NCBI GenBank assembly: GCA_030018635.1 | Contig: JASEHU010000090.1 | Span: 1-7,763, forward strand | Direction of reading: 5' to 3' | From: a bacterium | GTDB lineage: Bacteria > UBA9089 > CG2-30-40-21 > SBAY01 | Length of the DNA: 7,763 nt | Part shown: one piece after another, positions 6,159-7,763 of the stretch | How the letters are laid out: the number at the start of each line of letters is the position of its first letter | Position numbering within the stretch: position 1 is the stretch's first letter | Position numbers and translations under genes: made by a program | The notes under the pieces: model-generated | What the model was told of the DNA's origin: nothing | What the model saw: only the letters and a program-made list of their open reading frames with translations | Databases searched by the model: none

Positions 6159-6378
6159 AAGTGAAAAATTAAAAGTGAAAAGTGGAAAGTTGGGGATGGT
6201 TCATTTTCATCGTTTTTCCTGTGATTTCTTTTGGAAATTAGGTCTTTACTTAACTCGTAGACTCGCCTCAATCTCTCTCCCTAATTTCTAATTTCCAATT
6301 TCAACTCCATCTTTTACCCGCAAGCTTTCACACTAAAGTGAACCATCCCAAAAGTTGTTAGTTTTTCACTTTTCACTT
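6159..6378. repeat. About 220-bp element with imperfect terminal inverted repeats
   Basis: It occupies nearly the whole spacer between dnaJ and the metallolyase gene. The outer ends are related inversely: AGTGAAAAAT at 6160-6169 against the inverse of 6361-6370 (9 of 10). Further in, 6193-6203 (GGGATGGTTCA) is perfectly complementary to 6339-6349, and 6231-6241 (TTGGAAATTAG) to 6288-6298. The inner part 6307-6337 matches 7633-7663 at 27 of 31 positions. No transposase frame fits inside, so it could be a MITE-like non-autonomous element or a large RNA hairpin; flanking target duplications are not evident. Confidence 0.6.
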
Positions 6379-6379
6379 A

Positions 6380-7534
6380 TTATCCCCCAAAGGTATCTTT
6401 GAATTTATCAAACAATCCTTTGTCGGATTTAAACTCTAATTCACCACTAATTCGTCCCAACTCCTCAAGAAGTTGTCGTTGCCTTTCATTTAATTTAGCA
6501 GGCGTTACCACAATTACCCGTGCAAATAAATCCCCTCTTCCATAGCCATGTAATGAAGGTATTCCCTTACCTTTCAAGCGAAATACCTTATGGGTTTGAG
6601 TACCGGGTGGAACCTTCATTTTAATCTTTTCCCCATCTACGGTAGGTATTTTAATTTCCGTACCCAGGGCCGATTGAGAGAAACTTATCGGTATCTCACA
6701 GATAAGATTAGTATCCTCCCGGATAAATGTCTTATCTTCTTTAACAACAATGACGACATATAAATCTCCAGCCCCACCGCCATAGCCGCCTCCCTCTCCT
6801 TCTCCCCTAAGTCTAATCTGAGAGCCGGTATCCACCCCGGCTGGGATTTTAACCGTCATAGTTCGAGAACGGGCTATCTTTCCTTTTCCATAACATCTCT
6901 CACAAGGCGTGGTAATAATTGTCCCCTGTCCATAGCATTTATCACAGGTCTTGGCAATAGAGAAGAACCCTTGAGCAAATCTTACCTGACCAGAACCTTT
7001 ACAAGACGGGCATTCTTTTATCCCCACCCCTGGTTTACCACCACTACCATTGCAAATAGGGCAGACCTCACGCCGGTCAATGGTAATTGTCTTCTCACAA
7101 CCAAAGGCGGCTTCCTTTAAACTGATTTCTAAATCATACCTTAAATTTGCTCCACGATAAACCCTTTTACCTTGCTGTGACTGACCGGCTCTTTCAAAGA
7201 AATCTCCAAATATACCCCCGCCTAAAATATTGCCCAGAATATCCTCTATGTCTGAATAATGGGTAAAATTACTCCATGTAAATCCACCTGAACCAAATGC
7301 ATTTTTTATTCCCTCATGTCCAAATTGGTCATACTGGGCGCGCTTGTTAGAATCACTTAATACCTCGTAAGCCTCTGATAATTCCTTGAATTTTTCCTCT
7401 GCCTCCTTTTTGTTCTGTGGATTGACATCTGGATGGTATTTCTTGGCTAATCGACGATAGGCATTTTTTATTTCTTCCTGGCTGGTGCCTTTAGTTATCC
7501 CTAATATTTCATAATAATCCCTTTTTTTAGCCAA
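6380..7534 (-). CDS. dnaJ: Molecular chaperone DnaJ (Hsp40, type I)
   Basis: A 384-residue full-length type I Hsp40, of usual length. It delivers unfolded clients to DnaK and stimulates its ATPase. The J domain is at 5-70 with the essential HPD at 34-36. A short Gly/Phe region (about 75-115) follows, then the zinc domain with four complete CxxCxGxG repeats (starting at Cys158, 175, 197 and 211), then the substrate-binding beta domains to about 345 and a dimerisation tail. All zinc ligands and HPD are present, so it should be active. The start is TTG at 7534: the protein begins MAKKRDYYEILG as expected, an in-frame TAA lies two codons upstream, and no internal Met occurs before residue 226. 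grpE and dnaK are not in the window; no CIRCE operator is seen upstream. Confidence 0.98.
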   Translation of the reverse strand: MAKKRDYYEILGITKGTSQEEIKNAYRRLAKKYHPDVNPQNKKEAEEKFKELSEAYEVLSDSNKRAQYDQFGHEGIKNAFGSGGFTWSNFTHYSDIEDILGNILGGGIFGDFFERAGQSQQGKRVYRGANLRYDLEISLKEAAFGCEKTITIDRREVCPICNGSGGKPGVGIKECPSCKGSGQVRFAQGFFSIAKTCDKCYGQGTIITTPCERCYGKGKIARSRTMTVKIPAGVDTGSQIRLRGEGEGGGYGGGAGDLYVVIVVKEDKTFIREDTNLICEIPISFSQSALGTEIKIPTVDGEKIKMKVPPGTQTHKVFRLKGKGIPSLHGYGRGDLFARVIVVTPAKLNERQRQLLEELGRISGELEFKSDKGLFDKFKDTFGG

Positions 7535-7544
7535 AGCTTAAATT

Positions 7545-7553
7545 TCACTCCTT
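7545..7553 (-). promoter_or_regulatory. Ribosome binding site of dnaJ, unusually far from a TTG start
   Basis: AAGGAGTGA on the minus strand. The AAGGAG core is 13 bases from the TTG start codon (10 bases if the TGA part is counted), longer than the usual 5-9. The combination of TTG and a wide spacer suggests modest translation or that the leader structure matters. Confidence 0.65.
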
Positions 7554-7578
7554 CATTTTATAAGATATTGGAAAATAG

Positions 7579-7639
7579 AAAATGAAAATTAGAAATTGGG
7601 CTTATTTCTTGCGAATTTCCAATTTCTAATTTCCATTTT
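7579..7639. repeat. 21-bp near-perfect hairpin in the dnaJ leader
   Basis: The arm 7579-7599 is complementary to 7619-7639 at 20 of 21 positions, with a 19-base loop (7600-7618). The stem is almost all A/T. It lies 45-105 bases ahead of the dnaJ start, so it is either in the 5' untranslated RNA or between promoter elements. The motif AATTAGAAATTGG and its inverse also recur in degenerate form at 6231-6300, so this is probably a dispersed repeat rather than a dnaJ-specific site. Confidence 0.7.
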
Positions 7640-7663
7640 TTAACCGCAAGATTTCAAACTAAA
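7633..7663. repeat. Dispersed 31-base repeat, second copy of 6307-6337
   Basis: It matches 6307-6337 without gaps at 27 of 31 positions, with the shared core CCGCAAG, then TTTCA and ACTAAA. In both copies it lies on the same side of a TTTCTAATTTCC-type tract. The remaining 7664-7763 shows no supported gene; a minus-strand frame ending in TAA TAG near 7740 could be the tail of an upstream gene but is too short to judge. Confidence 0.65.
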
Positions 7664-7763
7664 ACAAGCTACCTCTAAAATCGCAATTTGTAACAATATT
7701 AAGTATTAGAGCTTCCGCAATAAATAAACAAGACTAACTATTATCTACCATTGGAGTTGCTCA

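Noticed and set aside
6143..6271. N-terminal extension of the metallolyase by 43 residues.
   Set aside because: It is translated from the inverted-repeat element, and a perfect AGGAGG marks the start at 6142.
7703..7731. Sigma-70-like promoter for dnaJ on the minus strand: TTGTTT, 17-base spacer, TAATAC.
   Set aside because: The spacing is ideal but each hexamer matches consensus at only three positions, which AT-rich DNA gives often by chance.

Overview
The window is AT-rich bacterial DNA. All six recognisable genes lie on the minus strand, so transcription runs from high to low coordinates: dnaJ, a DRE-TIM metallolyase (homocitrate synthase / Re-citrate synthase type), rpoN (sigma-54), then three type IV pilus minor-subunit genes of the PilX, PilV and PilW kinds. 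Prepilin leaders of the G|xxxxE type, a full sigma-54 and strong GGAGG-type ribosome binding sites point to a didermal, probably anaerobic bacterium. The metallolyase resembles what I remember from Deltaproteobacteria-like and candidate-phylum genomes. I cannot name the phylum from the sequence, but the intergenic repeat style suggests an uncultured candidate lineage.

Layout from the 3' side. A leader of 229 bases (7535-7763) carries a 21-bp near-perfect hairpin ahead of dnaJ, which starts at TTG. Between dnaJ and the metallolyase gene lies a spacer (6143-6379) almost filled by an element with inverted-repeat ends; part of it recurs in the dnaJ leader. The metallolyase gene (start 6142, clear AGGAGG) is followed by a heptanucleotide CTGANNN repeat forming a long imperfect inverted repeat up to the rpoN start. 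rpoN is complete but has a Val at a normally Arg position of the RpoN box. A 281-base spacer with another repeat family (TTTCGTG) precedes the pilus cluster. The pilX-like and pilV-like genes are 2 bases apart; pilV and pilW are separated by 175 bases holding two further inverted repeats. After pilW the CTGANNN heptad repeat appears again.

Functionally the window joins housekeeping genes (Hsp40 co-chaperone; one acyl-CoA-dependent condensing enzyme; alternative sigma factor) to a minor pilin operon that probably supplies the tip or initiation complex of a type IV pilus or related pseudopilus. The pilus proteins carry several Asp/Asn-rich EF-hand-like loops, which suggests calcium-dependent folding or function. 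No phage, IS transposase, CRISPR array, tRNA or rRNA is visible. I do not see a new multi-gene system. The least ordinary content is the set of four unrelated short-unit repeat families: every internal gene spacer longer than 100 bases, the dnaJ leader and the 3' flank of pilW each carry at least one, and the calcium-loop pilins come next.
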